Origin: Lycium barbarum
Taxonomy: Eukaryota > Streptophyta > Magnoliopsida > Solanales > Solanaceae
Length of the DNA: 64,000 nucleotides
Reading direction: 5' to 3'
Assembly: GCF_019175385.1 (NCBI RefSeq)
Contig: NC_083340.1
Location: 20,286,336-20,350,335, forward strand
Of this stretch, positions 49,391-61,170 are shown piece after piece. Numbering within the stretch: the stretch's first letter is position 1; each line of letters begins with the position of its first letter. The notes beneath the pieces were generated by a model, which saw only the letters and a list, made by a program, of their open reading frames with translations, did no database searches and had not been told where the DNA came from. Made by a program: the position numbers and the translations under genes.

Positions 49391-51463
49391 TCACGACCCA
49401 ACTAGGGGCCGCGACGGGTACCCGGGGTTAACCACCGAGCACCGCTCGTTCTATTACTCGTCATACTCATTTGCACTCTTTCATCAATTATATTCAAATC
49501 ATAATCATTAGACAATCGTTTTTCATTTGAAAACATAATTGATTTTATATACATACGCCCTTCAGCCATCAAAATAAAAACATATAGACCATAGTAATAT
49601 CGTGAGACCATATTACCCACACGTACGTATCTACGAGCCTCTACTAGATTACTATACATATGGACGGGACAAGACCCCGTCGTGCCCAAAATACATATAC
49701 ATATATATACACAAAAGTATAAACCCGATTAGCACCTCCAGAATAATGGAGTGCTCCTGAAAGTCTGTTGATAGCTCCTATAGGTCTGCGCCGTCTCCCT
49801 GTCTACCTGTGGGCATGAACACAGCGTCCAAAGAAAACGGACGTCGGTACGAATATTGTACTGAGTATGTAAGGCATAAATGAAATAAACATGATAGAGA
49901 ATCATAAGTCATGAGGTGAAGGCAAAACCTGCGCGACCTTTAAGGATGAATGCATTTCATACATATACCACATATAAATAATCGTCGTACATGAATCATC
50001 ATAGTGTATACATCATCATTTCGTATAATTCATCATCGTAATACTGTATCTGCTCATACACATATAACATTATCCGTATTCGGCCACGTAGGGCTCGATA
50101 ATATCCGTAATCGGCCACGTAGTGGCTCGACTATATCACACACACAATATCCGTACTCGGCCACATAGCGCCTCGACAGTATCCATATTCGGCCACGTAG
50201 TGGCTCGACAAGTTCACATACACATCTTCCATATTCGGCCACGTAGTGGCTCGACCATATTACATACATCATAACATAGATCAGTATATCTCATCATTAT
50301 CATTGTCATCACATACATCTCATAAGTGTATCGTAACCTTTCATTAATGCACACATTTAAATTCAAAAACAATCTATGAAAGTCACATCATATTCGTAGC
50401 ACGAATTTTGTATAAATATCGTATGACTTTATAATCTTTTCGGCTTAAGATCATCATTACCATTATCGTTTCTATAGCATATCTCTCACCTTTAGCTCAT
50501 ATGAAATCTTCTATGAACATAGCCTCGTAACTTTGCGGGACATTGGTCATAGGACATGCATTAAGGCTCATGGACAATCTATAACAATGTCGGAGTGACA
50601 TAAGGTCGAGAACCCCCGAGTCCATTATGGAGCATTCATAAGCATTATGCCTCACCTTGAAGGAATTAGCATATAAGGTGAGCGTAGTCAATGAACAATA
50701 TCAATGGATTGTAATATGGACCACTAGCCTTGTAAAACCGTGATATTATAGGCCTTAGTATCTTTAGACTTAGACTTATCATTATCGTTACTACATTCGT
50801 AACATACCCCTTATTTTATCCTATATGGCTATTCATGAACATAGGCTCTTAGTTTTCCGGAAAGTAGGAAAGTCATGGAGAGGTAATGAAAATACTATCA
50901 TAGGAATCATATAAGGGTCATTAACTTCGTAGGGATATCATATCATGAGCTTTATGACTTCTAGACTTAGATTCATCATCAATATTGTCGTGCTCGCAAC
51001 GTGTCTCTTTTCTTTATTTTGTGATGCTCTTTATAATCGTAGATTCATAGTTTTTGATACGTAGGAAAATCATGACGAATGAAGGAATATCATATCATAG
51101 GATTCATGCCTTAGAAAGAAGGGACTAGCCTTACATACCTTTGTCATTTAGCTATTCTATTGCTTGCTCGTTCTCCTTCAATGCTCACGTCTCTACCTTC
51201 AAGAGAATTCACATGAACATTAGCTAATCAATTACAAGAACGTATTACTATTCCTAGGGAAAATTGAGCAACACTTCCTTTGTTTATACTACTTTTCCCA
51301 CGTTTCATTTCAACTCCCAAACGTTCACAACAATACTCACAATATCGTATCAACAATCGTCATTTATAACATATTTATACTCACAACACCCTAACATTCA
51401 TGATTCAATTCAACCACCATTCAAACATGACACTATTCACTCTTGAATGACCCATTTGTTATG
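49391..51463 (-). repeat. Tekay-like LTR, inverted and truncated
   Basis: Starts with the reverse of an LTR 3' end (TCACGACCCAACTAGGGG) and runs to a point about 960 bp short of the LTR start, where the LTR at 51464 begins. It contains a five-copy array at 50081-50260. Confidence 0.85.
50081..50260 (-). repeat. Degenerate tandem array around CGGCCACGTAGTGGCTCGA
   Basis: Five copies separated by AT-rich spacers of variable length. Each core holds the palindrome CCACGTAGTGG or a variant. It sits at the place where other LTRs of this type have different arrays. Confidence 0.88.
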
Positions 51464-52285
51464 TGTAACACCCCGTATCTTGGAACTAAGTTTAGACTCA
51501 TATCATTAGAGTTTTAGTGGAAAAACAAAACTGAAGGTTTGAACATTTTGCGAAAATGGTTGATAGGCCTACTTCGGGCAGCGATAACTCCTTGATTAGT
51601 TGGGAATTTGGGAAAGTACCCTTAATAAAAGTTGTAGTATGTAGAAATACCTTTCTAACGATACAAGGACCAAGCCAATCAGAGATCGGATCAAGGAGAT
51701 ATGATCATCTCAATATGGCTAATAGTAAGGCACTTAAAATTCGATAGAATCGGCTAAATTTTCCTTACGTCTGTCTTCCAGTAAAATATGGTGAAAATCC
51801 GTTGAGAATTTGAGAAAACGTAAAACATGAAAGTTTTAGCCCTTTGAAATAGCTTTCCAACGGTATATTGTGGAGCCCAAACAGAGCTATGTACAAGAAG
51901 TTATGTCTAGTTTACCGAACACTGTGCAGAACCGACACTCGTTGCTCTTTCAGGCTTGTGTTACGGACCGTCCCTTGGAGCGTAACACAGGTGAAAACAG
52001 TATGTTTTCGGGTGATCAGACTTCGGGAGGCCATAACGCCATTATTCTTTGAGAATTTGGAAACACTTGCTCAATGAAAGTTATAGATAATTTAAATACC
52101 TTTCCAACCATAGGCCGTGAGCCTCCATGTGATATCGGGATTAGGAGATATGGACGTTTTAAGACAAAAAGGTCAAGTTTTTGGCCCAACCCAATTCAAA
52201 ACCGGGTCAGGCACATTTCCCTTGTTATTTAAGGGAAATGTTCAGCCCTAGCAGCCACATTTCCCCTACCAAACATTCTGAATTT

Positions 52286-52287
<2 letters not shown>

Positions 52288-52348
<61 letters not shown>

Positions 52349-52350
52349 GA
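52288..52350 (+). repeat. (GA)n microsatellite
   Basis: GA dinucleotide run with minor interruptions in the LTR, probably in its transcribed leader. Confidence 0.95.
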
Positions 52351-53110
52351 GAGTTAGAGAGAGAAAGTGGTGAATCAATGAAGTTCGAGGCTTCGAATCC
52401 CGAGGCTCGTGAAGGATAAAGTATAGAACAAGTTGTTGTCGTCGTTCTAAGCTAAAAATTGAATTTGGGGGAGGTTGTTTTCGTGGTGGTTGCTTCTATA
52501 AGGTATGTCTAATATTTTAATGATGTTTTTATCCTTATCATAGATAGATTTGACGAGTTAGAATAGAGAAAACGACATTGAAAGTTCGGTTATAACATTT
52601 GGATTCCAAATGACTTGGGGGCCGTTTTGTATGATTAAATGGATAGTATTAGTTGGATATTGATATAAAATAATTGTTGATATTGTTGTTGATAAGTTGT
52701 TGTTCTTGAATTTGGAAGTATAAATTTTATTCAAGATCCTTTAATGAATGAAAGGAAAAGCAATTTTTTCATGTTTCTTGAACTCTAATTCGTGTCTAAA
52801 TGGTGGTTAATGTGTGTGACAAACCCACATTAAACCTAGTTTGTAACAAACCCTATATATGTATAAGGTATTAATAATGTTTTCCTCTATAAGAGACGTT
52901 TAGTAATGCTAGTTAATTGTTGGTAATGACATTCTCATTGTTGAATTGGGACATGAAAATCTTTGTAAAGAAGTTGTACGTTTTCAAAATATTGATTGAA
53001 ATGACTTATCCTTTCAACATGCATAATGAACTTTACGGTTATTGATGGTGTGACTACTTTGAGACAAACTGTGAATCGACTTCTATACCTTGGATTTTGT
53101 TGTTGTGTTT

Positions 53111-53472
53111 GCCTTGCTATTCGGGAGGAAGGGTAGCCACTATGGATCCTAGTGTATTAATTGCCTTGCCATTCGGGAGGAAGAGTGGCCACTTCCAGGT
53201 TCGCTACCTGGGGTGCATTAATTGCCTTGCCATTCGGGAGGAAGAGTGGCCACTTTCGGGTTCTCTACCTAGGGTGCATTAATTGCCTTGCTATTCGGGA
53301 GAAAGAGTAGCCACCATGAATCCATATTCCGGTGTATTGCGCAGTGTGCCTTGCTATTCGGGAGAAAGAGTAGCCACCATGAATCCATATTCCGGTGTAT
53401 TGCGCAGTGTGCCTTGCTATTCGGGAGGAAGAGTAGCCACCGTGAATTCATATTCCGGTGTATTACGTAGTG
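53111..53472 (+). repeat. Six-copy tandem array, unit 52-63 bp
   Basis: Copies start at 53111, 53163, 53224, 53285, 53348 and 53411 with GCCTTGCYATTCGGGAGRAA. The last three units are 63 bp with nearly identical sequence. Because 63 is divisible by 3, all frames stay open, which produces spurious ORFs on both strands. Confidence 0.93.
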
Positions 53473-53722
53473 TTGTTGATATTGAGTTGGGCCTATATGG
53501 GTGGTCGTGATATCCATCTTTATTATGGAACTGGTAATTAGGCCTGATCGATTTAAAGCATAATTAAAAATGGGGTTTTGAAATGGCTTTATAAACTGTG
53601 CAATAAGTGATATTAAGAATCATAAAGTGGAATGACAGTTTTTATACTATCTTTTCGGAACTGATTTCTTTATGTATTACTATATTTTATTTTTATATTA
53701 CTTATTGTCCCCGAGGCACTCA

Positions 53723-53741
53723 CTGAGTACGAAGTACTCAG
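53723..53741 (+). other. Perfect GTAC hairpin in family C LTR
   Basis: Eight-base stem CTGAGTAC/GTACTCAG with a GAA loop, at the place where Tekay-like LTRs have the stem TCAGTAC/GTACTGA. Confidence 0.7.
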
Positions 53742-54211
53742 GCATACCATTGTTGTTTTTGATGGTATGTTAGGTAACGGAGGAGAGCAGGTTCTTGAAA
53801 CTTCAGGCGCTTAGAAAGGACTTGCTGTTGCTGCTGATTTGGTGAGCTCACACGTTCATTCGTGGGACACCCTTTTATTTTTTTCATTTATTATTAGTTT
53901 TGGGCTGCGTCCCGATGAGTCAAACTATTACCTCTTATCCTAGAAGCTCCATAGTATACATTTTTGTGGGTAGTTGTTGAGTTTTGTTAACTCTTGGGCA
54001 TTTGCCACGTTTTGATTAACTTTTATGATATTAAAGACTTCCGCTAATTTAATTCATGGTTCATGATATGTTACATTTAATTTATAAATTGTTGGAGGCG
54101 AATGTTGAACCTGGAGGGTTCAAGTATTATTATTGTGTTGTTTAGGTTCTTCCGATATCGTTCATGACATCGGATGCCGGTCACGTCTAGGGTGGATTTG
54201 GGGGCGTTACA

Positions 54212-55363
54212 TTTCACCAACTAAGCTAAAGCCAAACGATAGATAATATTTTGATTTTTTGGAGAATATTATAACTAATGCAAAAATGTAAACTAACCTA
54301 GAAAGCAAGTAAAATGATCAATGGCCACAAGTTTGGATACAAAGGAAATTACACTCAAGTAACGATCCAATGTATTTCACGATTTTACAACTATGATCGG
54401 GTTTATGTTAATAGATAATGATGTCTAAAATCTCATTGAAAGTCTTCCAACCAAATCAATGAATTTCACTCTAAGCTTTTCCAAGCCTTAGAGTGTGATA
54501 TTAGGCACAATCAATTTAACCTCAAGTAACTATCCTCTTCCGAGCTCAAGTTATTAAATAGGTTTAATGACTCAAATCCTTGTTAACTAATCTTTCCCAA
54601 CCTAGATTTCCTCTTCCGAGCTCAATCTAAGTAAATGAGTGAGTCCTAGGGTTAGCTAATCCCTTTGGAAACATTCAAGAACGAGATTAATTAAAGAAAC
54701 AATAACCCACTTCATTAGGAATAAAAATCATTCAATACATAAGCATAACAAGAGTTTCAAACTAAACTTTAATCAAGAATATTTTCATAAACAAGATTCA
54801 AGTAATGGAATAAATACTACACACTTAGATATGCAATACAAAACAAGGAATTGAAGAAAGGATTAAGAAATATCTCATTAAAGTGCTTCCAATCTTCTCC
54901 TTCAATGGTGTAGATGAAACCCTAGCCTCCAAGAACTTGTGAAAAACTGCCAAACATGAAAATGTTTTTGCCCTAAGCCTCTCTTTTATGCCCCAGATTT
55001 CAAATTTGCAATTCTGCCCGTTTTTTGCGAATCTGTCCCGTGTTTTGCAAAACTGTCCAGTTTTGACAGTTTTGCAAATCTGTCCAATTTAGCCTCTTTT
55101 TGACTTTATTTTCACTTGGTTTCTTCTGATCACTTCTAAATCATATAAAATCAACTTATCAGACTCGCAGGTCACGCTTCTTCTATCTTCGTATGTTTTG
55201 CTCTATTTTGCTCCATTTTGGTCCATTTTGCTCTGTTATGCTCTCCGGGCATCTTATCCTACAAAACAACATAAATACACAAAACGTAACAACAAAAGTG
55301 CTTGAAGAGTCACAAAAGCTTAAGAAATTAGCATCGAATATCCCGTAATTTCACGACTCATCA
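54212..55363 (-). repeat. 3' LTR of B2, truncated
   Basis: Begins TGATGAGTCGTGAAATTACG on the minus strand and matches the 5' LTR until it is lost at the family C LTR. The U3 block at 54995-55100 holds the TTTGCAAAACTGTCC motif. Confidence 0.9.
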
Positions 55364-55379
55364 ACACCCCCAACTTAAA

Positions 55380-56930
55380 GTCTTTGCTTGTCCTCAAGCA
55401 AATCAAAACAAAAATCTCAATGATGATCCACTTTAAGCACAAAAACATGACTTTGGTTGGTACTAACAATTAGGCTACAAGCATGTGAAGCTTCAACCAA
55501 ATAACTCTCTCATTTTAAAATAAAATTTCAAGAATGCAATAGAGATTTAAAACCATCAAGCAACAACACTCAAGCCTCAATAAGTGACTCAAAACCACTA
55601 GCTTACTAGATATGCTCATTTGACTCAACTTGGAATTTTTTAACATCACCAATCTATCGTAATCCATATGCCCTCACAAGAAAGAAAGTCCCAAAATCAC
55701 TATATTCACAAAAAAAACGCAAGGGACAAATACACAAAGTCACTCACACTCAACAAAGAAATTCTAGTGCTTACAAATATCACACCATAAGCTTGCCCTT
55801 ATTTTCAATCATCGCTAACTCAAGAACATTCAATTGGAGATCGCATAGGGACTTTTTAAGCTCTTAATGTAGACTTAGGAAAGGGTAGGATAAGTATTTG
55901 AGATACAAGTGACTACGCCCTCCTTGAACACTACACAAACTTTCCTCTTCATTTCAAAACATCACTCCTTCCTTTGCATACTAATTTCCCCAATTATTCC
56001 AACTTCTTTTTGTGCATCCGTTTTCTTGATTTCTATTTTTTTTTACAAAGATACTTTTTTTTTTTGCACAAAAAGTTTGCAACCTTTTTGTATTTTTCAA
56101 ATTTTTTCCCTTTCTTTTGACTTTTCCACACCACTAACCTTCACCACTCTCAAGCAACACTAACACCCCCAACTTAGGCTTTTGGCCTCAAATTCACAAG
56201 TTCATGTTCAAGGAGGGAAAGGTTCAAAAAAGAGACTTTTCATCGAATAGGGTAAAGGCTTGTAATGTGGCAATCAAAGAAAAGGTCATAAGCTCAAATG
56301 AGGTTACTAGTGATATTATTTATGCAATGGTAGGCAAGAAAGGCTAAAGAGGCTTTTTCAAAAATCACAAAAATAGCCCAAGGTCATATCTTCAAACAAC
56401 AAAATCAAAATTAGCATTGAAAGACTAACCGGGCAAGTTCTAGATGATAAAATTAAACACAAGAATTATTCAACAATCACTCACACACATGGCATATGAA
56501 CTAGTCAAGATGGATCAATTTCACTTCCCAAGCAAGAACAACTAGTGCAATATCTCATAATCCAAAGTAAACACAACTAGTAGGTAAAGAGTCACCAAAT
56601 GAGCCAAAAAGTTGTCACAAAGATCATTCTTTCCTATGCCCCTTGCTTTTTAACTTCCACAAAATAATTTGGAGGGGTATTCACATTTCAATTTCACATG
56701 CAAGAGACTAACTCTATTAGTACCAAACAAGCCAAGAGTTTTCACATTTTTCCTCAAAGAAAATAAAATAATAAGAGTGACTAATCCACAACATGTCAAA
56801 AGAACAAAATTTTCAAAAATTTTGAGCAAGTTTCAAAATATAATGTGCTATCACGTGCCACCCCCAACTGTAAACATTGTAGTGTCCTCGCTGCACATAA
56901 TCAAAACAAAACATAAAAATAGAATTTTTT
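55380..56930 (-). other. 3' non-coding region of B2
   Basis: No gene seen. It is an inverted copy of 59400-61130, sharing words such as CTTGCTTGTCCTCAAGCAAA and CTTTGGTTGGTACTAAC. GTGTCCTCGCTGCAC at 56881-56895 corresponds to the GCAGTGAGGACACTGCAAG block of element A. Confidence 0.85.
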
Positions 56931-56935
56931 TTTGT

Positions 56936-57090
56936 GTGCAACTGGACAGTTTTGCACACAATCAAAACAAAACATAAAAATAGATTTTTTTTTGTGTGCG
57001 CAACTGGACAGTTTTGCAGAAACTGGACAGTTCTGCAGAAACTGTTCAATTTTGCAAAAACTGGACAGTTTTGCAAAAACTGTGCAAAAC
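56936..57090 (-). repeat. Internal ACTGGACAGTTTTGCA array of B2
   Basis: Six to seven copies of AACTGGACAGTTTTGCA or close variants, partly in direct tandem. A flanking segment with CAATCAAAACAAAACATAAA is also duplicated. Confidence 0.92.
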
Positions 57091-57426
57091 AGTTCTGTTA
57101 ACAGTGCTGCAATTTTCAGCAGCTACTGGTTTGGGGTTGTCCGGAAATCCGACCTGCTCAAAACAACTCCAAAAATTCTGAAACTTTGCAGATTAGTCAA
57201 AAACCATAAACTAAACTATTCTAAAAAAAAAAAAATTCAAAAACGATTTAAAATTTTTAAAACGATAGGTTGCCTCCCACCAAGCACTTAAGTTAACGTC
57301 GCGGCACGACGGTTACCTTTACCACTTTTCCCTCCATTTGGAAGATATGAATTTGCGCCCCAACTTTGAATCAAAATTCCGGTGATGCTCATGGGCGGTG
57401 GTAGAAAAGCAAATTCATAGTGGGCA

Positions 57427-57771
57427 TTATCCACTTTTGGGGATGGTCTCCAACTTGAGCATTATCCTCTCATTTTGAGCATTTGAGGCTTCTTCCACTT
57501 CCATATCCCTACTATCATCAAAATCAAAACTAGAATAGTCATAGTGGGGGTTCGGGGAAGGGAAGGACAAATAAGCACAATTATCCCAATGATCATTTTG
57601 ACCACCACACCTATCACAAATACTCCACTCATAGGTTTGGGATTGTGCGCACAATCCGCCCCCAGGAGAATTCAAACAATTTTGCCATGAGTGTGGTCCT
57701 CCACAATAAAGACAAGGGTCATCAAAGTATGAACAACTACCATCCGACCAATTTTCATTATATGATGCCAT
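57427..57771 (-). pseudogene. B2 ORF1, truncated after 115 codons
   Basis: MASYNENW start, both Cys/His clusters (CGGPHSWQNC, CDRCGGQNDHWDNC) and the acidic stretch SRDMEVEEASNAQNERIM are intact. Then the frame runs directly into the 3' tail of the gene (57419-57330), so about 350 codons of coiled coil are deleted. It retains the five-C run that B1 lost. Confidence 0.85.
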
Positions 57772-57794
57772 TTTTTTTTTAATTTATTTTAGCA

Positions 57795-57975
57795 AAAGCA
57801 AAAACTGGACAGTTCTGCAAAAACTGGACAGTTATACAGTTTTGCAAAAACTAGTCAGTTTTTTTTTTTTTAATTTATTTTAGCAAAAGCAAAAACTGGA
57901 CAGTTTTGCAGAGGCAAAAACTCGACAGTTTTGCAGAAGCAAAAACTGGACAGTTCTGCAAAAACTGGACAGTTT
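57795..57975 (-). repeat. Leader motif array of B2
   Basis: AAAACTGGACAGTTYTGCA occurs about seven times between PBS and ORF1, within an 88-bp duplication (57772 and 57860). Elements A and B1 lack repeats in this leader. Confidence 0.92.
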
Positions 57976-58064
57976 TTTTTTTTTTTAAAGATAAAATAAA
58001 ACAAAGAAAGTTTGGACCAAATCAAGTTAGCTTAAATCCCAAACTAACCCAAATACGCCAAATT

Positions 58065-58084
58065 GTTCCCCGGCAACGGCGCCA
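58065..58084 (-). other. Primer-binding site of B2
   Basis: Minus strand TGGCGCCGTTGCCGGGGAAC, exact tRNA-Asp type. Confidence 0.9.
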
Positions 58085-58088
58085 TTTT

Positions 58089-59380
58089 TGATGACGTCCA
58101 AATCCACTCCTCAAAGAGAAAGTGTACACGGTCGTATGCAATATATTTTACCCAACTGTGAGTCGGGGCCGATCCCACAGGGAACAATATGCTAGGCGAT
58201 TAAGAAAGTAAAGAACTTTCACCAACTAAGCTAAAGTCAAACGATAGATAATATTTTGGGTTTTTGGAGAATATTATAACTAATGCAAAAATGTAAACTA
58301 ACCTAGAAAGCAAGTAAAATGGTCAATGGCCACAAGTTTGGATACAAAGGAAATTACACTCAAGTAACAATCCAATGTATTTCACGATTTTACAACTAAG
58401 ATCGGGTTTATGTTAATAGATAATGATGTCTAAAATCTCATTGAAAGTCTTCCAACCAAATCAATGAATTTCACTCTAAGCTTTTCCAAGCCTTAGAGTG
58501 TGATATTAGACACAATCAATTTAACCTCAAGTAACTATCTTCTGCCAAGCTCAAGTTATTAGATGGGTTTAATGACCCAAATTCTTGTTAACTAATCTTT
58601 CCCAACCTAGATTTCCTCTTCCGAGCTCAATCTATGTAAATGGGTGAGTCCTAGGGTTAGCTAATCCCTTTGGAAACATTCAAGAACGAGATTAATTAAA
58701 GAAACAATAACCCACTTCATTAGGAATAAAAATCATTCAATACATAAGCGTAACAAGAGTTTCAAACCAAACTTTAATCAAGAATATTTTCATAAACAAG
58801 ATTCAAGTAATGGAATAAATACTACACACTTAGATATGCAATACAAAACAAGAAATTGAAGAAGAAAGGATTAAGAAATATCTCATTAAAGTGCTTCCAA
58901 TCTTCTCCTTCAATGATGTAGATGAAACCCTAGCCTCCAAGAACTTGTGAAAAACTGCCAAAGATGAATTATTTTTTCCCTAAGCCTCTCTTTTATGCCC
59001 CAGATTTCAGATTTGCAATTCTGCCCGTTTTTTGCGAATCTGTCCCCTTTTTTGCAAAACTGTCAAAAACTGTCCAGTTTTGACAGTTTTGCAAATTTGT
59101 CTAATTTAGCCTCTTTTTGACTTTATTTTCATTTGGTCTCTTTTGATCACTTCTAAATCATATAAAATAAACTTATCAGACTCGCAGGTCACGCTTCTTC
59201 TATCTTCGCATGTTGTGCTCTATTTTGCTCCATTTTGGTCCATTTTGCTCTGTTATGCTCTCTGGGCATCTTATCCTACAAAACAACATAAATACACAAA
59301 AAGTAAAAACAAAAGTGCTTGAAGAGTCACAAAAGCTTAAGGAATTAGCATCGAATATCCCGTAATTTCACGGCTCATCA
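58089..59380 (-). repeat. 5' LTR of B2 (1292 bp)
   Basis: Ends TGATGAGCCGTGAAATTACG and GGACGTCATCA on the minus strand. The U3 motif block is at 58998-59105, followed (element sense) by a GGGCATAAAAGAG TATA-like site near 58990. Confidence 0.9.
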
Positions 59381-61170
59381 CAGGTGCTAACAAAAAAATA
59401 ATTATTGCCCTCAAACTATTTTATGTTTGTTTGATTATGTGCAGTGAGGACATTGCAATGTTTGTAGTTGGGGGTGGCATGTGGTAGCACATTATATTTT
59501 GATTATGCATAAATTGTGCCCTTGCCGGGCTTTTGTCTTAAATATGGCTATTGTGTGCCCTTGCCGGGTTTGTTTTGTGACTGTTGGTGTGGTTGTGAAT
59601 AAACGTTGTTACAAATGGAACTTGCTCAAACTTTTGGAGATTTTATTTTGTTGGCATGTTGTGGATTAGTCACTTTTATTATTTTATTTTCTTTCTAAGT
59701 TTTTTTTTAATTAGTCTTGTAGTTTAGGTGTAGGTGATTCTTTGAGGAAAAATATGGAAACTTTTGGTTGTTTGGTACTAATAGAGTTCGTCTCTTGCAT
59801 GTGAAATTGAAATGCGAATACCCCTCCAAATTATTTTGTGAAAGTTAAAAAGCAAGGTGCATAGGAAAGAATGATCTTTGTGACAACTTTTTGGCTCATT
59901 TGGTGACTCTTTACCTACTAGTTGTGTTTACTTTGGATTATGAGATATTGCTCTAGTTGTTCTTGCTTAGAAAGTGAAATTGATCCATCTTAACTAGTTC
60001 ATATGCCATGTGTGGTGAGTGTTTGTTGAATAATTCTTGTGTTTACTTTTATCATCTAGAACTTGCCCGGTTAGTCTTTCAATGCTAATTTTGATTATGT
60101 TGGTTGAAGAGATGACCTTAGGCTATCTTTGTGATTTTTGAAAAAGCCTCTTTAGCCTTTCTAGCCTACCATTGTATAAATAATATCACTAGTAACCCCA
60201 TTTGAGCCTATGACCTTTTCTTTGATTGCCACATTACAAGCCTTTACCATTTTTGATGAAAAGTCTCTTTTTTGAACATTTCTCTCCTTGAACATGAAGT
60301 TGTGATTTTGAGGCCAAAAGCCTAAGTTGGGGGTGTTAGTGTTGGTTGATAGTGGTGAAGGTTGGTGTTGTGGAAAAGTCAAAAGAAAGGAAGAAAATTT
60401 GAAAAATACAAAAAGGTTGCAAACTTTTTGTGCAAAAAAAATGTATCTTTGAAAAAAAAAAATTAGAAATCAAGAAAATGGTTGCACAAAAAGAAGTTGG
60501 AATAATTGGGGAAACTAGTATGCAAAGAAAGGAGTGATGTTCTGAAATGAAGAGGAAAGTGGACGAAAGGTTTTGTGTAGTGTTCAAGGAGGGCGTAGTC
60601 ACTTGTATCCCAAATACTTATCCTACCCTTCCCTAAGCCTACATTTACAAGCTTAAAAAGTCCCTATATGATCTCCAACCGAATGTTCTTGAGTTAGTGA
60701 TGGTTGAAAATAAGGGCAAGCTTATGGTGTGATATTTGTTAGCAATAGAATTTCTTTGTTGAGTGTGAGTGACTTTTTGTATTTGTCCCTTGCGTTTTTG
60801 TTGTGAATATAGTGATTTTAGGACTTTCTTTCTTGTGAGGGCATATGGATTACGACAGATTGGTGATGTTCAAAAATTCCAAGTTGAGTCAATTGAGCAT
60901 ATCTAGTGAGCTAGTGGTTTTGAGTCACTTATTGAGGCTTGAGTGTTGTCGCTTGATTGTTTTGAAACTCCATTGCATTATTGAAATTGTATTTTGAAAT
61001 GAGGGAGTTATTTGGTTGAAGCTTCACATGCTTGTAGCCTAATTGTTGGTACCAACCAAAGTCATGTTTTTGTGCTTAAAGTGGATCCTCATTGATTGCT
61101 TTGATTTGCTTGAGGACAAGCAAAGACTTTAAGTTGGGGGTGTTAATGTGCCGTGAAATTACGGGATATT
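59381..61170 (+). mobile_element. Family B element B3, 3' half, inverted relative to B2
   Basis: Plus-strand order: GTGAGGACATTGCAATG block, non-coding 3' region, polypurine tract (61128-61143) and the first 27 bp of the 3' LTR (61144-61170), which is cut by element A2. No gene. Its left end abuts the 5' LTR of B2, so B2 may have inserted into B3 with later loss of the left part. Confidence 0.85.

Larger units (their letters stand above)
51464..54211 (+). repeat. Family C LTR (2748 bp), no target duplication
   Basis: TGTAACACCCCGTATCTTGG to TTTGGGGGCGTTACA. The first 420 bp or so match 41760-42180 (minus). It contains a GTGTTACG/CGTAACAC inverted pair at about 51957-51989, a (GA)n run at 52288-52350, a six-copy tandem array and a perfect GTAC hairpin. 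Flanks (TTATG and TTTCA) do not match, so neighbouring DNA was rearranged or deleted. Confidence 0.88.
54212..59380 (-). mobile_element. Non-autonomous element B2
   Basis: Minus-strand order: 5' LTR (59380-58089), PBS (58084-58065), motif-rich leader, truncated ORF1 (57771-57427), GGGAGGCAACC block, motif array, conserved GTGAGGACACTAC block, long non-coding 3' region, polypurine tract (55379-55364), 3' LTR (55363-54212, lacking about 130 bp). No ORF2 and no polymerase. The 3' end is cut by the family C LTR. Confidence 0.9.

Noticed and set aside
50081..50260. CRISPR-like array (repeats with spacers)
   Set aside because: Repeats are degenerate, spacers vary in length, there are no cas genes and the DNA is a plant LTR.
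53269..53517. Repeat proteins on both strands
   Set aside because: The 63-bp unit keeps all frames open. It lies inside an LTR and has no start context or domain.
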